Shown here piece by piece: positions 39,546-47,395 of a stretch of 64,000 nucleotides of DNA (position 1 is the stretch's first letter; every line of letters begins with the position of its first letter). The stretch covers positions 1 to 64,000 of the forward strand of contig NZ_LZLS01000064.1 in the NCBI RefSeq assembly GCF_001673365.1, given 5' to 3'. The stretch comes from Mycobacterium asiaticum. GTDB lineage: Bacteria > Actinomycetota > Actinomycetes > Mycobacteriales > Mycobacteriaceae. The notes below the pieces were generated by a model. That model saw only the letters and a program-made list of their open reading frames with translations. It had not been told where the DNA came from and searched no databases. The position numbers and the translations under genes are program-made.

Positions 39546-39564
39546 GAATCCGCCAAGTGACGTC
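39521..39564 (+). promoter_or_regulatory. 11-bp phased direct repeats, site 3 (four units)
   Basis: Four 11-mers in strict register, CAAGGATCCTC, CAAGAATCCCT, TGAGAATCCGC and CAAGTGACGTC, form the best example of the motif. The array begins inside the 3' end of the upstream coding region and ends 40 bp before the thioesterase ATG. It probably binds two dimers or a cooperative array of one regulator. Confidence 0.65.
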
Positions 39565-39604
39565 CCTGATTCTGATTTCACCAGCCACTCAGGAGACGAT
39601 CACC

Positions 39605-40285
39605 ATGCGGTTGTTCTGCTTTCACCACGCCGGCGGCGGCGCACTGGCCTTCAACGCCTGGCGCAAGGCGCTGCAGCCCGCCATCGAGGTTGTCCCCGTC
39701 GAGATCCCCAACCGGGAGCGCTTTGCCACACTGCGCGACCTCGTCGACGAGGTGAACGAACAACTCGGACCGCTGCTCGACGAACCGCACATGTTCTTCG
39801 GCCACAGCTTCGGCGCGCTGCTGGCATACCGGTTGGCCTCCGTGCGTGCTGCCGCGGGCTTCGAGGCGCCGCGGGCGCTGTTCCTGTCCGCTTATGCCCC
39901 ACCGCACCTTCCGCCGCCTCTGCAGGTAGTGGATCAACTCGACAACAACCAGCTGGCCGAATTCCTGGCGGCGACGGGCTTGATGCCGGCCGGACTGACG
40001 CGGTGGCCCACCTTGCGCGAGCAAGCCGTGACCCTGACCCGGACCGACCTGAAATTGCTCATGACCGATCAGGAAGCCGACGCGACCGAACTGCCCTGCC
40101 CGATCCACGTCTTCGGCGGCAGCGAGGACCCCATCGTGAGCGAATCCGATCTCCACCAGTGGCGTTCGCGGACCAAGGCCGACTTCTCGGTGCAGATGCT
40201 TCGCGGCGGGCACTTCTACCTGCGGGACCGGCAGCGGTTGTTCGAATCGCTGCGGCCGCTGATGTCGACGCTGGTGGCCGCCTGA
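39605..40285 (+). CDS. type II thioesterase
   Basis: The 226-aa alpha/beta hydrolase belongs to the GrsT/TesA thioesterase family, which clears mischarged carrier proteins of PKS and NRPS systems. It has LFCFHHAGGGALAFNAWRKA near the N-terminus, nucleophile FFGHSFGALLAYRLA, VFGGSEDPIVS and catalytic His RGGHFYL. The ATG at 39605 follows AGGAGACGATCACC. No carrier protein, PKS or NRPS is in the window, so it acts in trans or is an orphan. It is under site 3. Confidence 0.88.
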   Translation: MRLFCFHHAGGGALAFNAWRKALQPAIEVVPVEIPNRERFATLRDLVDEVNEQLGPLLDEPHMFFGHSFGALLAYRLASVRAAAGFEAPRALFLSAYAPPHLPPPLQVVDQLDNNQLAEFLAATGLMPAGLTRWPTLREQAVTLTRTDLKLLMTDQEADATELPCPIHVFGGSEDPIVSESDLHQWRSRTKADFSVQMLRGGHFYLRDRQRLFESLRPLMSTLVAA

Positions 40286-40318
40286 TTCGCCTACCACGCG
40301 GTACGCGAGACTGGGCCG

Positions 40319-40903
40319 ATGGACAGTGCCCGCACGATCTTGCGGAAATGTTTTCTGGTGGTGGCGGTGGGGCTGACGCTCACCGGCGTCGCCGCAGCCG
40401 CGCCGGCCACCGCCGCACCGGGGGACGGCTCAAACGACACCACTGCCCCGGCTGCGCCGCCACACGACACCGCGGGGGGTTGGGTCCCGGACGGCCAGGA
40501 GCTCAGCCCGTTCGACCTGGCCGACCCTGCGGTGAGCCGACTCGACCCGACTCTGCTCGCCGCGATCGAGCGGGCCGCGCGCGCCGCCGCTGTTGACGGG
40601 GTGACCCTCGGCCTCACGTCGGGATGGCGCTCACCGCAGTTTCAGCAGCAATTGTTCGATGACGCCGTCGCCCGCTACGGCAGCGTTGCCGTGGCCAGCC
40701 AATACGTCGCCTCGCCACAGGTTTCCAAGCACGTCGTCGGCAAGGCGGTCGACATCGGCCCTACCGAAGCGGACAACTGGCTTCTGCGCAACGGCACGGC
40801 CTTCGGACTGTGCCAGATCTACGCCAACGAAATCTGGCATTTCGAACTCGCTTCCGACTACGGCGGCGGTTGCCCACCGTTGCGGCCCAATGCCGCCGGG
40901 TGA
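40319..40903 (+). CDS. secreted VanY-like D-alanyl-D-alanine carboxypeptidase (M15)
   Basis: The 194-aa protein has a signal peptide (residues about 1-32, ending TAAPG) and a Pro/Asp-rich linker. The M15B metallopeptidase domain has zinc ligands His and Asp in SKHVVGKAVDIG and the third His with catalytic Glu in NEIWHFEL. It should trim D-Ala from peptidoglycan stem peptides. The 3' end overlaps the convergent hydrolase gene by 46 bp. The GLTSGWRSPQFQQQLF stretch is conserved. Confidence 0.9.
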   Translation: MDSARTILRKCFLVVAVGLTLTGVAAAAPATAAPGDGSNDTTAPAAPPHDTAGGWVPDGQELSPFDLADPAVSRLDPTLLAAIERAARAAAVDGVTLGLTSGWRSPQFQQQLFDDAVARYGSVAVASQYVASPQVSKHVVGKAVDIGPTEADNWLLRNGTAFGLCQIYANEIWHFELASDYGGGCPPLRPNAAG

Positions 40904-41691
40904 CCGAACCGCTGGGCAGTGAGCCAGTCGTCGATTCGTTCGGCCACCAATTGCCAGCCCGGCTCGAGCATCATGTCGTGTGCCATGTCGGAGAACACCT
41001 GCATCTCGGCGCCGTACACCTCGGCGGTTCGGTGGACTTCGCGCACGGTGACGATGGCGTCGTGTTCGGCGCCCAGCACCAGCATCGGGACGCGGTCGAC
41101 GTCTTTGGTCTTGACCAGGTCGAGGACGAGCATGTCCAGAAATGCTAGGTAGGACTCGTCCTGCAATCGCCGCTGATACGAGTCGACCGTGGCGTCGGGC
41201 ATGGAGGCGGAGAAAAGCAACTCTCGCGCTAGTTCTGGTGTCGCGACCAGCGGTCCCAACCGCAGTGCGGCGTTGACGTGAACGAATTCCCGCGGGTGAT
41301 CGCGCGCAATGCGCAACGTCACCCGGTACACACCGGTCGGCGCGATGGCGGCGACCAGAACCGCCCCGGCCGCGGCGTGGCGGCGCAGGTAGTGCTGGAC
41401 GATGAAGCCGCCCATCGAATGCCCGATCACCACCGGCGGGGTTGACAACGTCGCGGCCGTCTGCGCGACGTCAGCGACGTAGTCCCGAATTCGTGTCCAG
41501 CGCAACCTATCCCGGCCGGGGCTGGCCCCGTGGCCGCGCATGCTGACCGCGATCGCCCGATATCCCCGGGCCGCGAAGAAATCCAGGAAATGCTCATCCC
41601 AGCACCACGCGCCATGCCAAGAACCGTGCACGAACAACAATGGAACCGGATGCTCATCACTGCAGCGCCCCTTGTCGATCACCTCGAGCAT
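40858..41691 (-). CDS. alpha/beta hydrolase
   Basis: The 277-aa hydrolase has oxyanion motif FVHGSWHGAWCW, SMRGHGASPG, nucleophile PVVIGHSMGGFIVQHYL, LVLGAEHDAIV and catalytic His AHDMMLEPGW. This pattern is common in small esterases and lactonases. The ATG at 41691 is chosen because GGAGG sits 8 nt upstream; the next GTG (41700) overlaps that site. It is divergent from the DUF732 gene, so site 4 could control either one. Confidence 0.87.
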   Translation of the reverse strand: MLEVIDKGRCSDEHPVPLLFVHGSWHGAWCWDEHFLDFFAARGYRAIAVSMRGHGASPGRDRLRWTRIRDYVADVAQTAATLSTPPVVIGHSMGGFIVQHYLRRHAAAGAVLVAAIAPTGVYRVTLRIARDHPREFVHVNAALRLGPLVATPELARELLFSASMPDATVDSYQRRLQDESYLAFLDMLVLDLVKTKDVDRVPMLVLGAEHDAIVTVREVHRTAEVYGAEMQVFSDMAHDMMLEPGWQLVAERIDDWLTAQRFGHPAALGRNGGQPPP

Positions 41692-41803
41692 GAAAGGCAC
41701 CTCCGCTCATCCGACCGTCACATTAGCGCGCGTCGGGGTGCGTTGCGCGGCTTGCGTGTTGCCGAGACGCGGTGGTCTACCGGGAACGCGGATACGGGCG
41801 CAT

Positions 41804-41836
41804 CAAGGATTTATCAAGAATCCGCATAGCTGCGGA
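41804..41836 (+). promoter_or_regulatory. 11-bp phased direct repeats, site 4
   Basis: Two good 11-mers, CAAGGATTTAT and CAAGAATCCGC, and a degenerate third, ATAGCTGCGGA, are in register 62 bp before the DUF732 start (41898) and 112 bp upstream of the divergent hydrolase. Core and period match the other three sites. Confidence 0.5.
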
Positions 41837-41897
41837 ACTGAAGCTTTTGTTAACGCAATCCAGCGTCCACCACCACCATCAGTACACGGAGACACCA

Positions 41898-42233
41898 ATG
41901 TTCACTCGCCGCATCACCGCATCCCTGGCCGGCACCACCCTGACCGCCGCCGCCCTCGGCCTGGCCGCCCTGGGCCTCGCCGGCACCGCCAGCGCCAACG
42001 CCGTCGACGACGCCTTCATCGCTCAGATCAAGGCCGACGGAATCACTCCGCCCAGCAACGCCCGCGCAATCAGCGAGGCGCACGCCGTCTGCAGCGCCCT
42101 GGACGCGGGGCAATCCGCCAAGCAGGTCTACGCCTCCGTTGCCGAGCGCACCGGGCTGAGCAGCAGCGGGGCCCACACGTTCGCCGTCGACGCCGCAAGC
42201 GCCTACTGCCCGCAGTACGTCACCACAACCTGA
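41898..42233 (+). CDS. secreted DUF732 protein
   Basis: The 111-aa protein has a signal peptide ([20 protein letters not shown], cleavage near ASA-NA, residue 34). The mature part, about 75 residues, is the helical DUF732 domain with two cysteines ([16 protein letters not shown]), typical of small mycobacterial exported proteins and, as I recall, similar to Rv1291c. The CGGAGACACCA site precedes the ATG. It ends in a strong terminator. Function unknown. Confidence 0.88.
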   Translation: MFTRRITASLAGTTLTAAALGLAALGLAGTASANAVDDAFIAQIKADGITPPSNARAISEAHAVCSALDAGQSAKQVYASVAERTGLSSSGAHTFAVDAASAYCPQYVTTT

Positions 42234-42240
42234 CATCGCC

Positions 42241-42286
42241 CACAAACCCCGGGTGGCACGAAAACCGTTGCCACCCGGGGTTTGTG
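42241..42286. terminator. bidirectional terminator between convergent genes
   Basis: A perfect 18-bp inverted repeat (starting CACAAACCCCGGGTGGCA, 10-nt loop) stands between the DUF732 gene and the minus-strand secreted copy C gene. The outer arm has AAA/TTT on both sides, so it can stop transcripts from both directions. Confidence 0.85.
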
Positions 42287-42310
42287 CGTGACTAAGGCAG
42301 GTTCGTTCGG

Positions 42311-42814
42311 CTACGAGCCCGCCCGAAAAGCCGCCACCGGCATCTCGACGCTGCCCTGGCACGGTCCGCTGGAAATATCGGTATGCCAGGTCCCCCGCAG
42401 CGACCCGTCGGCCTGCGGCGTATAGAACGCCCACGACTTAGCGGGCGCCCACACTTTCGAAACCCCCTCTCCCATATAGCAATCCCACTGAAAGTCGAAG
42501 CGCTCCACCCATCTGGACCCGTCCCAGGTGTAGTGCGACGGCACGATGATCGTCGGGTTCTTCGGCGTCGGACCGTTGTTCGCGGTGGCGACGCATGTCG
42601 CAGTCGAGCACACCGTGGAGAAGACATAGTCGGCGCTGAATGTTTGTTCAGCTTGCTTGGCGGCGACGCTGGTGCCGGTTTTGTCGACGGCATATCTCAC
42701 CAACGAGTACTTGCCATTCCACGACGGTGTCACCGCGTGCGCCGATACCGTCGGCGTCCCGAACACCGCCGCCGCTACGCAAACGAGCAGCGCGAGTCTG
42801 GATCCCGGGCGCAT
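42311..42814 (-). CDS. secreted four-cysteine protein (copy C)
   Basis: The 167-aa protein has a signal peptide (GSRLALLVCVAAAVFGTPTV, cleavage near SAHA, residue about 27). The mature region reads NGKYSLVRY...STVCSTATCVATA...WDCYMGEG...SSGPCQGSV. Cysteine spacing and the G-x-Y start agree with copies A and B. Trp residues in the centre (YTWDGSRWVERFDFQWD) suggest a beta-sheet domain. Function unknown. It ends just past the shared bidirectional terminator. Confidence 0.72.
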   Translation of the reverse strand: MRPGSRLALLVCVAAAVFGTPTVSAHAVTPSWNGKYSLVRYAVDKTGTSVAAKQAEQTFSADYVFSTVCSTATCVATANNGPTPKNPTIIVPSHYTWDGSRWVERFDFQWDCYMGEGVSKVWAPAKSWAFYTPQADGSLRGTWHTDISSGPCQGSVEMPVAAFRAGS

Positions 42815-42871
42815 TGTGTCGATGCTTCCGCACCGATGACGCAGGCAGATATCGACGAGGCTACGATCGCT

Positions 42872-43408
42872 TCACTTGCCACGCAGCAGAAACAACGCGT
42901 AGGCGGCGATTGACTGCGCGTCGGTGATCACGCCGTCGCGCATCATCTGCTCGACGTTCGCACGCGAGAACCATTCGCTGCGCATGTCCTGCTCCTCGTG
43001 TTCGCGATCGGCGCGCCCTTCCGAAATGCCGGTGGCCAGAAATACCCAACCGCGCTGACTACTCATCCCCGGCGCGACGTCGAGTTGCCCTAGAGCTTCG
43101 AACGACGTTGCGCGCAGCCCGGTCTCCTCGCGCAGCTCACGTTCGGCAAGTGCGGACGGTTCGAGATCGGCCAAATCGGGAGCGGTGCCCTGCGGGAACT
43201 CCCAGCGGCGCGCGCCAACCGGGTACCGAAATTGTTCGACCAAGCGAAAACGGTTGTCGTCGTAGGGGATTACAAGTGCGTACGTAGGCTTGTCCACCAC
43301 TGCGTAGATACCGGCGCTGCCATCAGGCCGACGGATGTCGTCTTCACGCAGCACCATCCACGCGTTGCGGTATGCCTCGCGCGACGCGATGGTTTCGATC
43401 AAAGCCAC
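42872..43408 (-). CDS. NUDIX hydrolase
   Basis: The NUDIX box is GTAPDLADLEPSALAERELREETGLRATS, here quoted only as its catalytic part ERELREETGL with flanking G. It hydrolyses a nucleoside diphosphate derivative; the RWEFPQGT and E...QFRYPVGAR patterns resemble ADP-ribose pyrophosphatases. I chose the GTG at 43408 (178 aa), because the ATG at 43465 would overlap the start of the divergent glycosyltransferase gene. The far-upstream frame has no similarity. Confidence 0.83.
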   Translation of the reverse strand: MALIETIASREAYRNAWMVLREDDIRRPDGSAGIYAVVDKPTYALVIPYDDNRFRLVEQFRYPVGARRWEFPQGTAPDLADLEPSALAERELREETGLRATSFEALGQLDVAPGMSSQRGWVFLATGISEGRADREHEEQDMRSEWFSRANVEQMMRDGVITDAQSIAAYALFLLRGK

Positions 43409-43458
43409 GTCATCAGTATTGCTACCGGTAATCTCGCAGTCGTGCGCTGGGGCGGCCA

Positions 43459-44958
43459 GTGACATCGAACCGACGTGACCAGCTCGCACTCGTAGCGATC
43501 CTGGCGATTGCCGCCGCGCTGCGCCTGATCGCGTTACCGCGCCGCGGCGAATGGGACGACGACCAGGGCATCGAAATGCTGACGATGCTGCGGTGGGTTC
43601 GCGACGGTGACGTCCCCCTGGTCGGGCCGCTGAGCTCGGCGCCGACGGTCCACCACGGCGCGTTGTTCTATTGGATATTGGCGCCCGGCGCATTCGCGAC
43701 CGACGCGGACCCGGTAGCCGCTCTGGTCACCGTGGCCGTCATCGGCGTGGGAGGAGTAGCCGCGGTTTGGTGGCTCGGGCGCACGGTGGGCGGTCCGCTA
43801 GCGGGGCACATTGCTGCGCTGCTGATGGCGGTCAGCCCTTCGGCCGTGAACGCGTCAACGTTCGTCTGGAACGCCAATATCGTCGCGCCCGGTGCGGCGT
43901 TGGCGTCGGCCGCCGCGTGGCATGCGTGGCGGACTCGTCACATGCGGTGGTGGCTGCTGGCGGCCACCGGTGGGGTGCTGATGCTCAACGGACACTTGCT
44001 GGCCGCGCTCGCGGTGCCGCCATTTGCGGGATTGGCTGTCGCCGACATGCTTCGGCGCCGGCGCTGGGAGTGGCGACTCGTGGCGCCGATGCTGGGAGCG
44101 TTTGTAATTATCGCGGCCGGCTATCTGCCGAACCTGATCTACGACCTGAACCACGGCTTTCCCCAATTGCACGCAATCGCAGCCTATCTGGATACGACGA
44201 ACACCCAGGACAGTCTTCCGCTGCCGGATCGGCTGGGCACCATATTCCGACGGGTGCTGATCTGGCCCGTGTCTGGCTACGCCGCCTCGGCGCCGCTATC
44301 CGGTTGGCCCGCGCTATTGCTAACGGCGGGCGCACTTTTGAGGACAATGTATGGCCGCGGGGTGGGCCGGCAGTTCGGCTGTTGGGCGACCGCGACGACG
44401 GCATGGGCGGTGGTGGCACTCGGTGTCGTCGCACCGGTGCTGTCCACACCGTTCGTCGGCTTGCCCACCGACCAGTACCACACGTGGCTGGATCCAATTC
44501 TGTTCTCCGCCATCGGCTTCAGTGCGGCCCGCCTCTGGACAGCCGGGGTGTTAGCGCGGGCAGGCGCCGTCGCGGTCGTGGCTACTTGCGTTGCGCTGTC
44601 CCTGGTTTCGTTGCCCGCGTCGTCGTCACCGGACGGCGGATGGCCCAGAGCCGCCGACACGGCAACCCGGATCCGGGCGACGACCGGCGATCACACCGTT
44701 GCCGTCATCGCGGTCGCGAAAACAGGTGCGGCACTGGACTTCCCGCTTCGTCGCCAATACACGCCAGCCGACGACGCAGCATCCGCCGAGTTCCTCGTGG
44801 TTACCTGCGATCCGTTGTTCTTCCGGGTGGCGGTGCTGCCGTGCGGCGGCCAGGCTGAGGCCGCGGAGGCGCGCGCACTCGGCTTCCCCAGCGCACGGGT
44901 GGTGGACCGCTTCGCAGACGGTCCACGACGGGTAATCAGCGTCTTCGCAAATCACTAG
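43459..44958 (+). CDS. GT-C membrane glycosyltransferase (GT39/ArnT-like)
   Basis: The 499-aa protein has about ten membrane helices. The first extracytoplasmic loop carries an acidic motif, GEWDDDQGIEML, and HHGALFYWILAP, as in polyprenyl-phosphate-sugar-dependent PMT_2 transferases. Predicted to move a sugar from a decaprenyl-phosphate donor to a lipid or protein outside the membrane. The C-terminal 130 residues are a small periplasmic domain with two cysteines (TCDPLFF, LPCGGQ). GTG start. Confidence 0.8.
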   Translation: MTSNRRDQLALVAILAIAAALRLIALPRRGEWDDDQGIEMLTMLRWVRDGDVPLVGPLSSAPTVHHGALFYWILAPGAFATDADPVAALVTVAVIGVGGVAAVWWLGRTVGGPLAGHIAALLMAVSPSAVNASTFVWNANIVAPGAALASAAAWHAWRTRHMRWWLLAATGGVLMLNGHLLAALAVPPFAGLAVADMLRRRRWEWRLVAPMLGAFVIIAAGYLPNLIYDLNHGFPQLHAIAAYLDTTNTQDSLPLPDRLGTIFRRVLIWPVSGYAASAPLSGWPALLLTAGALLRTMYGRGVGRQFGCWATATTAWAVVALGVVAPVLSTPFVGLPTDQYHTWLDPILFSAIGFSAARLWTAGVLARAGAVAVVATCVALSLVSLPASSSPDGGWPRAADTATRIRATTGDHTVAVIAVAKTGAALDFPLRRQYTPADDAASAEFLVVTCDPLFFRVAVLPCGGQAEAAEARALGFPSARVVDRFADGPRRVISVFANH

Positions 44959-45013
44959 AGCAAACTCCGGCGAATTGGCTTAGGCTAACTACTTTCACCG
45001 GGGGTTTTCCGAT

Positions 45014-46471
45014 ATGGCATCACAACCGCCACCGCAGCACAGCAAGCGGGCCCAGCGCGGCGGCCTCCAGCAAACGTCTGCGGCGGTGGTGATCGGCCTT
45101 GCGGTTACGTCCGCATTCTTCGGTCTGGCCAGCTGCGCCAAAGACGAGCAGCGCGCTGTGCAACGCGAAGTGGTGCTGCAGTCGGCCAATTCACCCGGTG
45201 CTCATCCCTGGACCAGCGATCTGACGACGGTGGCCCTACCCACCGAGGGCGAGTCCGCAGGAGAAATGATCCCGCCGCCGGATGGAGTCGCCAGTCCGGT
45301 CGACGTGTCAGGTACCCAGCCGGAGCTTTATGGCGGCGTGCCCGGCGTCCCGGCTCTGGACCGAGACAAGCTGGTGACGGAACTGGATTCGAATCCGCCG
45401 CTGGCGGCCGCTTGGGGCAATGCCGCCGGGGTTTCGGATGTCAACGGCTACGTGGATTCGTTGACACCGGTGGTGCTGATCCATGACACCGCGGTGACCG
45501 ATCACTCTTATCAGAACGGTGCGTCGGTACCGTTCCAGTCGGTGCTGCAGGCCGGCACTCCCGTGTTGGTCGACGACAGGGGCGTGCCGAGGGTGCGCGG
45601 TACATCCGGAAGTCCGTTGTCCGAGCCAGAGCGCGAGGTTGTGCCCACGTATAGCGGGAAGAAGTGGCCGACGTTCGCGCAGACCTCGGTGGTGGCAGTT
45701 CAACCTGCGCCGGAACCCGCTAAGTCGATGCAGCTGTTGGCCGTAACGCCGGTCGGCGAGGAGGCGGCCAATCCCTACCAGCCCGACATCACCGTCGGCG
45801 AAACGGTTCCAGTGCAGTCGACTCGAACGGCACCGCCGCCTCCTGCCGGTTCGTTGCCGACCGGTCCGTTGCTCAGGCCGACGCGGACCCCGTCGACGGG
45901 GGTGCCTTCGACGGGGGCGCAGCCGACTGGCGCTCAACCGACCGGCGCGCCACCGACGGGGCGGCCGTCGCGGCCCAGTCGTGGGCAACCGTCCGGTGTG
46001 CAACCCACCGGAGCGCAACCGACCGGTGTCCAACCCACGGGCGCGCCACCGACGGGGCGGCCGTCGCGGCCCAGTCGTGGGCAACCGACCGGCGCGCAAC
46101 CGACTGGCGTACAACCGACCGGCGCGCAACCAACCGGCGTGCAACCGACCGGCGCGCCACCGACGGGCCGGCCGTCGCGACCCACCGGCGTCCAGCCCAC
46201 TGCCGCACCGCAGCCCACCGCAGCACCTCAACCAACCGCGGCACCGCAGCCCACCGCCGCACCTCAACCCACCGCCGCACCGCAGCCCACGGCGGCCCCG
46301 CAACCGACCGCCGCGCCTAGGCCCACCGCCGCACCTCAACCCACCGCCGCACCGCAACCGACCGCCGCGCCTATGCCCACCGCCGCGCCAAGGCCCACCG
46401 CCGCGCCCCAGCCCACTGCCGCGCCTAGGCCCACCGCGGCGCCGCGACCGACAGGCGCGCCACCGACCTAG
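45014..46471 (+). CDS. proline-rich repeat lipoprotein
   Basis: The 485-aa protein has a lipobox-like LASC (Cys41) after a hydrophobic stretch (AAVVIGLAVTSAFFG), so it is probably lipidated. Residues about 100-220 form a globular domain (YGGVPGVPALDRDKLVTEL, VLQAGTPVLVDDRGVPRVR) like those of actinobacterial proline-rich proteins of the DUF6777 type; this assignment is tentative. Residues about 295-485 are repeats of PTGAQ, PTGVQ and PTGAPPTGRPSRPSRGQ, then PTAAPQ/PTAAPR. The tail may span or bind the cell wall. Confidence 0.75.
   Translation: MASQPPPQHSKRAQRGGLQQTSAAVVIGLAVTSAFFGLASCAKDEQRAVQREVVLQSANSPGAHPWTSDLTTVALPTEGESAGEMIPPPDGVASPVDVSGTQPELYGGVPGVPALDRDKLVTELDSNPPLAAAWGNAAGVSDVNGYVDSLTPVVLIHDTAVTDHSYQNGASVPFQSVLQAGTPVLVDDRGVPRVRGTSGSPLSEPEREVVPTYSGKKWPTFAQTSVVAVQPAPEPAKSMQLLAVTPVGEEAANPYQPDITVGETVPVQSTRTAPPPPAGSLPTGPLLRPTRTPSTGVPSTGAQPTGAQPTGAPPTGRPSRPSRGQPSGVQPTGAQPTGVQPTGAPPTGRPSRPSRGQPTGAQPTGVQPTGAQPTGVQPTGAPPTGRPSRPTGVQPTAAPQPTAAPQPTAAPQPTAAPQPTAAPQPTAAPQPTAAPRPTAAPQPTAAPQPTAAPMPTAAPRPTAAPQPTAAPRPTAAPRPTGAPPT
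45903..46470 (+). repeat. coding short tandem repeats (PTG/PTAAP)
   Basis: This stretch is built of 15- and 18-bp imperfect repeats (CAACCGACCGGCGCG, CCCACCGCCGCACCT and variants) and a larger module, PTGAPPTGRPSRPSRGQ, present about three times (near 45940, 46040 and 46150). All stay in frame with the lipoprotein. Copy number is likely variable between strains. It is a protein repeat, not a CRISPR array. Confidence 0.85.
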
Positions 46472-46478
46472 CGCATGC

Positions 46479-47369
46479 TCACAGTGCCGCGACGGCGTCG
46501 GCCGCGCGGCGAAGCTGGTCGATATCAGAGCTGGTCGGGATGAGATGTACCTCGTCGGTGCCGATCTCGGCGAACTGGCGCAGCACCGTCACCAATTCTC
46601 GTTCGGTGCCAGCCCAGCCCGTCGTCGGGGCCATCGCGTCGACGAACTCCGCCGGGATCCAGTTCATATAGCGCCGCAGATGCCGATGCACCTGGGCGCG
46701 CGCATCGTCCGGCGAGCCGAACGCGAACCAGAACGAGGTCGCCAGGTGCGGCGCGGGCTTGCTGGCCTCGGCCCACGATGTGCGCGCCACATCGAACAAC
46801 TCGTTCTGCTTGGCGACGTCGAGGTCCAAGGTGGTTCCGGCCATACCATCAGCCCAAGCTGCGGCGCTGCGAACGGTCTTGGGTCCGATGGTGCCGACGT
46901 GCAGCGGCGGACCCCCGGCCTGGACCGGCGATGGTCCCACCGGCAGCACCGACTCGGTGATCTTCTCGCCAGCCCACACCCGCTTCATCACCGCCACACG
47001 TTCGGCCATGCCCCGCATCGTCTGGGTCTTCGGGTCCGCGCCGACGGCGTTGTAGTCCTCGTGCCTGCCGCCCACACCGATTCCGACCGTCAGGCGCCCG
47101 TTGCTGAGCAGGTCGCCGGTCGCCAGCGCCTTGGCCAACATGACCGGATCATGCAATTGGGGCACGATCACCGTCGTCACCAACCGCACCCTTTGCGTCC
47201 AGGCCGACACCGCACCGAGCAGCGTCAGGCTGTCGGGGTTTCCGAACGCAATGCGCTCACCCCAGCACAGCGAAGAGAACGGTCCCTCGTCTATCGCCCG
47301 TGCCCAGTCCCTGAGCAAGGCCGCGTCGAGCGCGGGCTCCATCACTGGCATGGTCATACCTGTCTGCAC
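46479..47369 (-). CDS. LLM-class, probably F420-dependent, oxidoreductase
   Basis: The 296-aa luciferase-like TIM-barrel protein starts MQTGMTMPVMEP. It has the family segments RVRLVTTVIVPQLHDPVMLAKALATGD, LSNGRLTVGIGVGGRHEDYNAVG and PLHVGTIGPKTVRSAAAWADG. Mycobacterial members generally use coenzyme F420 rather than FMN; the substrate is unknown. GTG start at 47369; the ATG at 47357 is a possible alternative. It lies 7 bp after the convergent repeat gene. Confidence 0.88.
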   Translation of the reverse strand: MQTGMTMPVMEPALDAALLRDWARAIDEGPFSSLCWGERIAFGNPDSLTLLGAVSAWTQRVRLVTTVIVPQLHDPVMLAKALATGDLLSNGRLTVGIGVGGRHEDYNAVGADPKTQTMRGMAERVAVMKRVWAGEKITESVLPVGPSPVQAGGPPLHVGTIGPKTVRSAAAWADGMAGTTLDLDVAKQNELFDVARTSWAEASKPAPHLATSFWFAFGSPDDARAQVHRHLRRYMNWIPAEFVDAMAPTTGWAGTERELVTVLRQFAEIGTDEVHLIPTSSDIDQLRRAADAVAAL

Positions 47370-47395
47370 ACAGCGATTCTGGCAGCATGGGATGA

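Noticed and set aside
43409..43693. Longer NUDIX protein start at 43693
   Set aside because: The extension is Arg-rich, unconserved and covers the start of the divergent glycosyltransferase gene.
45308..46357. 349-codon minus-strand Gly/Arg-rich frame over the repeat gene
   Set aside because: It is the complement of the PTG repeats. The plus strand has signal sequence, lipobox and a good start.
45903..46470. Possible CRISPR array
   Set aside because: Repeats are short, contiguous and in frame; there are no unique spacers and no cas genes.
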